Source of the DNA: Streptomyces maremycinicus
GTDB lineage: Bacteria > Actinomycetota > Actinomycetes > Streptomycetales > Streptomycetaceae
NCBI RefSeq assembly: GCF_001184025.1
Contig: NZ_BBYG01000023.1
Coordinates: 1 to 64,000 of the forward strand
Length of the DNA: 64,000 nucleotides
Reading direction: 5' to 3'
The translations under genes and the position numbers were made by a program. Within the stretch, counting starts at the first letter, position 1. Each line of letters begins with the position of its first letter. Below, one piece after another: positions 61,355-64,000 of the stretch. The notes beneath the pieces are model-generated. The model was not told where the DNA came from, did not search any database, and was given only the letters and a program-made list of their open reading frames with translations.

Positions 61355-62248
61355 CTAGGCGGCTACGGAGGTGTAGTGCGCGGCGTCGCCCTCGATCGAG
61401 TAGCTCTCCTTGCCCTCGATGCCGACCGGGATGTCACCCGCGACGGTCACCCGGTGCAGCCGGCGCGGCCGGCCGTCGTAGTTGTCGACCGCGTAGTGCT
61501 GGGTGATGCGGTTGTCGAACAGGACCAGCTGGTTCTCCGACCAGCGGTGGCGCAGGATGTTCTCCGGCCGGGTGACGTACGCCTGGAGCAGGTCGAGGAT
61601 CTTGCGCGACTCGGCCGGCGAGAGTCCCACGATGCGCTGGGCGAACCCGCCGATGAACAGGCCGCGTTCCCCGGTCAGCGGATGCACGCGGACCACCGGG
61701 TGGACCGTGCGGTACTTGATCGAGGTGAACTGGGCGCGCGCGGCGGCCTGCGCCTCGTCGACCGTCTCCTCCGGCACCGCGTAGTCGTAGTCGTTGGTGT
61801 GCTCGGCCCACAGGGTGTCGGCGAGCTGCCGCAGCGGCTCCGGCAGCTGCCGGTAGGCCGCCGCGGAGCTGGCGATCAGGGTCTCGCCGCCGTACGGCGG
61901 CAGGACCAGGCTGCGCAGGGTGCTGGCCTGCGGCGGGTTGAGCACGAAGGTGACGTCCGTGTGCCAGTGGTTGGCGGCGCGGCCGCGCTCGCTGTCCACG
62001 GGCAGCACGTTCGGGGCGCCGTCCACGGCCGGCACGGTCGGGTGGGCGGTGGTGAGGTCGCCGAAGTGGCGGACGAACGCCTGCTGGCCCGCGTCGTCCA
62101 GGTTCACGTCGTCGAAGACCAGGGCCTTGTGGACGTTGAGCGCCTCGCGCAGGGCCGCGTAGGTCTCCTCGTCGAGGGGCTCGGCGAGGTCGACGCCGGA
62201 GACCTGGGCGCCGATGTTCGCGGTGACCTTGCGGATCTCGATGCTCAT
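61355..62248 (-). CDS. TauD/TfdA-family alpha-ketoglutarate-dependent dioxygenase
   Basis: A 297-residue non-haem iron oxygenase. The iron triad is visible as HTD in NHWHTDVTFVLNPP and the distant His in DGRPRRLHRVTVAGD; the 2-oxoglutarate arginine is nearby. TauD releases sulfite from taurine; with the flavin monooxygenase and ABC ATPase upstream on the same strand, an organosulfur substrate is likely. The exact compound is not determined. Confidence 0.92.
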   Translation of the reverse strand: MSIEIRKVTANIGAQVSGVDLAEPLDEETYAALREALNVHKALVFDDVNLDDAGQQAFVRHFGDLTTAHPTVPAVDGAPNVLPVDSERGRAANHWHTDVTFVLNPPQASTLRSLVLPPYGGETLIASSAAAYRQLPEPLRQLADTLWAEHTNDYDYAVPEETVDEAQAAARAQFTSIKYRTVHPVVRVHPLTGERGLFIGGFAQRIVGLSPAESRKILDLLQAYVTRPENILRHRWSENQLVLFDNRITQHYAVDNYDGRPRRLHRVTVAGDIPVGIEGKESYSIEGDAAHYTSVAA

Positions 62249-62270
62249 GGGAGGTTCCTTTCGGACGAGG

Positions 62271-63629
62271 TCAGACGAGGACGGGTGCGGGGGCGGTCAC
62301 GTACTGGTTGGCGGGGCGCGGCAGGCCGTACCTCTCGCGCAGGGTCGTGCGGGGGCCGTACTCGGTGCGCAGCAGGCCGCGGGCGCGCAGGATCGGCACG
62401 ACGTGGTCGACGAAGGCGTCCAGTCCGGAGGGCAGCACCGCGGGCATGATGTTGAACCCGTCGGCGGCGCCCTGTGTGAACCAGCTCTCGATCGCGTCGG
62501 CGACCTGCTCGGGCGTGCCCGCGAAGGTGAGGTGGCCGCGCCCGCCGCCGAGCCGCCCGATCAGCTGCCGCACGGTGAGGCGCTCGCGCCGGGCCAGCTC
62601 CACCACGAGGGTGTAGCGGCTCTTGGCGCCCTCGATCGCGCTCTCCGGCGGCAGATCGGCGGGCAGCTCCGCGTCCAGCTCCAGGGCTCCCGGCTCCAGT
62701 TGGAGCAGCTGCTCCAGCCGCTGGACCCCGTGCGTGTGCACGATGTGGTCCTCCAGGACCTGCTCGTTCGCCCGGGCCTCGGCCTCCGTCGAGCCGATCA
62801 CCGGGACGATCCCGGGCAGCACCTTGAGGTGCTCGGGGTCCCGGCCGGCCTGCCGGGTGAGGGACTTGAGGTCGGCGTAGAAGGCCTGCGCGTCGGCGAG
62901 GGTCTGCTGTGCGGTGAACACCGCCTCCGCGTACCGGGCCGCGAACGCCTTGCCGTCCGCGCTCGACCCGGCCTGCACCAGCAGCGGGTAACCCTGGGGC
63001 GAACGCGGGACGTTGAGGGCCCCCTCGACACTGAAGTACGTCCCCCGGTGCCGGGGCGGGTGGACCTTGGTGTCGTCGCCCCAGACACCGGTCGCCTTGT
63101 CGGCGACGATCGCGTCGTCCTCCCAGCTGTCCCAGAGCTTCAGGGCCACGTCGAGGAACTCACCGGCGCGGGCATAGCGCTCGGCGTGCGCGGGCTCGGC
63201 GTCCAGACCGAAGTTGCGGGCGGCCTCGGCGCCGGCGGTGGTGACGATGTTCCAGCCCGCCCGGCCCCCGCTGATGATGTCGAGCGAGGCGAACTTGCGG
63301 GCCAGGTTGTAGGGGGAGTTGTAGGAGGTGGACGCGGTGGCGATGAGCCCGATGTGGCGGGTGGCCGTCGCCAGCGCGGTGAGCAGGGTGAGCGGCTCCA
63401 GGGCACCGGCCGGGCGCTGGGCGATGGTGCCCCACAGCTGCGGGCCGTCGGCGAGGAACAGGGAGTCGAAGGTGCCGCGTTCGGCGATCCGGGCCAGGTG
63501 GACGTAGTGGTCCAGCTCCACATGGGCGTGCGGGTCGCTCTCCGGGAGCCGCCAGGACGCCTCGTGGTGGCCGGTGTTCATCAGGAACGCGTTCAGGTGG
63601 AGCTGTCGTCCGTGGTGCGGCGTGGTCAC
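62271..63629 (-). CDS. LLM-class flavin monooxygenase (NtaA/SnaA/DszA family)
   Basis: A 452-residue FMNH2-dependent monooxygenase. Signatures include LDHYVHLARIAERGTFDSLFLADG, ASTSYNSPYNLARKFASLDIISGGRAGWNIVT and PLLVQAGSSADGKAFAARYA. The family acts on nitrilotriacetate, dibenzothiophene sulfone and sulfonates. GTG 63629 overlaps the upstream ATPase stop by four bases (GTGA), so the ABC transporter and this enzyme are cotranslated. The TauD-like gene follows 22 bp later. Confidence 0.93.
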   Translation of the reverse strand: MTTPHHGRQLHLNAFLMNTGHHEASWRLPESDPHAHVELDHYVHLARIAERGTFDSLFLADGPQLWGTIAQRPAGALEPLTLLTALATATRHIGLIATASTSYNSPYNLARKFASLDIISGGRAGWNIVTTAGAEAARNFGLDAEPAHAERYARAGEFLDVALKLWDSWEDDAIVADKATGVWGDDTKVHPPRHRGTYFSVEGALNVPRSPQGYPLLVQAGSSADGKAFAARYAEAVFTAQQTLADAQAFYADLKSLTRQAGRDPEHLKVLPGIVPVIGSTEAEARANEQVLEDHIVHTHGVQRLEQLLQLEPGALELDAELPADLPPESAIEGAKSRYTLVVELARRERLTVRQLIGRLGGGRGHLTFAGTPEQVADAIESWFTQGAADGFNIMPAVLPSGLDAFVDHVVPILRARGLLRTEYGPRTTLRERYGLPRPANQYVTAPAPVLV

Positions 63630-64000
63630 TTGTGGTCCTCCGTGACGCCCAGGGCGGCGAGCAGCCGTTCGCGGTACTCGCCGAGCAGCGGGTCCCGGTA
63701 CGAGCGCGGGTGCGGGCGGTCGATGGTCAGGTCGAGGCCGATCCGGCCGTGGTCGAGGACGAGGACGCGGTCGGCGAGCACGATCGCCTCGTCCACGTCG
63801 TGGGTGACGAGCAGTACGGAAGGCCGGTGGCGTTCCCACAGCTCGCGCAGCAGGGTGTGCATCTTGATCCGGGTGAGGGCGTCCAGCGCCCCGAACGGCT
63901 CGTCGGCGAGGAGGAGTTCGGGTTCGCGGACCAGTGAGCGGGCCAGCGCGGCACGCTGTGCCTCACCGCCGGACAGCTCGTTGGGCCAGGCCCGCTCGCG
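63626..64000 (-). CDS. ABC transporter ATP-binding protein, C-terminal part (SsuB/TauB-type)
   Basis: A partial gene whose N-terminus lies beyond the right edge. The visible 124 residues contain the signature LSGGEAQRAALARSLV, Walker B LLLADEPFGALDALTR and the H-loop LLVTHDVDEAIVLADRV. The DEPFGALD form and the C-terminal YRDPLLGEYRERLLAALGV match nitrate/sulfonate/taurine-type importers. It is coupled to the monooxygenase gene, so it likely belongs to an organosulfur uptake operon. Confidence 0.92.
   Translation of the reverse strand, partial: RERAWPNELSGGEAQRAALARSLVREPELLLADEPFGALDALTRIKMHTLLRELWERHRPSVLLVTHDVDEAIVLADRVLVLDHGRIGLDLTIDRPHPRSYRDPLLGEYRERLLAALGVTEDHK

Overview
The window is high-GC actinobacterial chromosome, almost certainly Streptomyces. 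Signs of this are the strong G/C third-position bias, frequent GTG/TTG starts, and gene families typical of that genus: EttA, truncated haemoglobin O, PknG-type kinase, NUR-type sodF control, a ROK-controlled csn-like chitosan-oligosaccharide operon and duplicated PepN. From memory, gene content and order resemble the part of the S. coelicolor chromosome that carries the csn operon, malQ, pepN, asd, a subtilisin-like protease and sodF; no alignment was run.

1-8670 is accessory DNA. It holds a lower-GC two-gene unit (a HExxH zincin-like protein and a 110-residue partner), an orphan sugar phosphotransferase translationally coupled to a GAF-like membrane protein, a small gene broken by an amber codon, a zinc-ribbon miniprotein and a membrane-anchored coiled-coil protein. 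These genes sit among degenerate direct repeats (2770/8292, 6135/8109, 5983/6739) that look like scars of repeated integration. The region ends sharply at ettA.

8671-13524 is core: ettA, a thioesterase with an overlapping partner gene, a 45-bp minisatellite filling a convergent spacer, trHbO and a PCMT-like methyltransferase. 13537-25046 is one minus-strand locus of seven genes reading glnX-like, glnH-like, a helical protein, pknG-like kinase, PP2C phosphatase, vWA protein and FHA protein. It resembles the amino-acid-sensing GlnX-GlnH-PknG pathway of mycobacteria and corynebacteria, with an added phosphatase and two protein-interaction modules.

25204-31996 is the csnK-H-G-F-E-R operon, with a perfect palindrome ahead of the ROK gene. 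32447-46991 carries mscS, an HNH nuclease, malQ, a MarR/EamA divergent pair, pepN, asd and an ECF sigma factor with a probable anti-sigma partner. 47101-57250 carries a large subtilisin-like exported protease, CGNR and MerR regulators with divergent targets, an AbiEi/DUF559-like protein and a second pepN. 57401-64000 carries a DsbA-like protein, a truncated methyltransferase, sodF with a NUR box and a likely s-SodF small RNA, an amino-acid permease, and the end of an organosulfur-type operon (ABC ATPase, flavin monooxygenase, TauD dioxygenase) that runs off the window.

A recurring oddity is that spacers between core genes are filled by unrelated minisatellites of 45, 23, 37 and 25 bp, and by a 104-bp duplication of a terminator hairpin.
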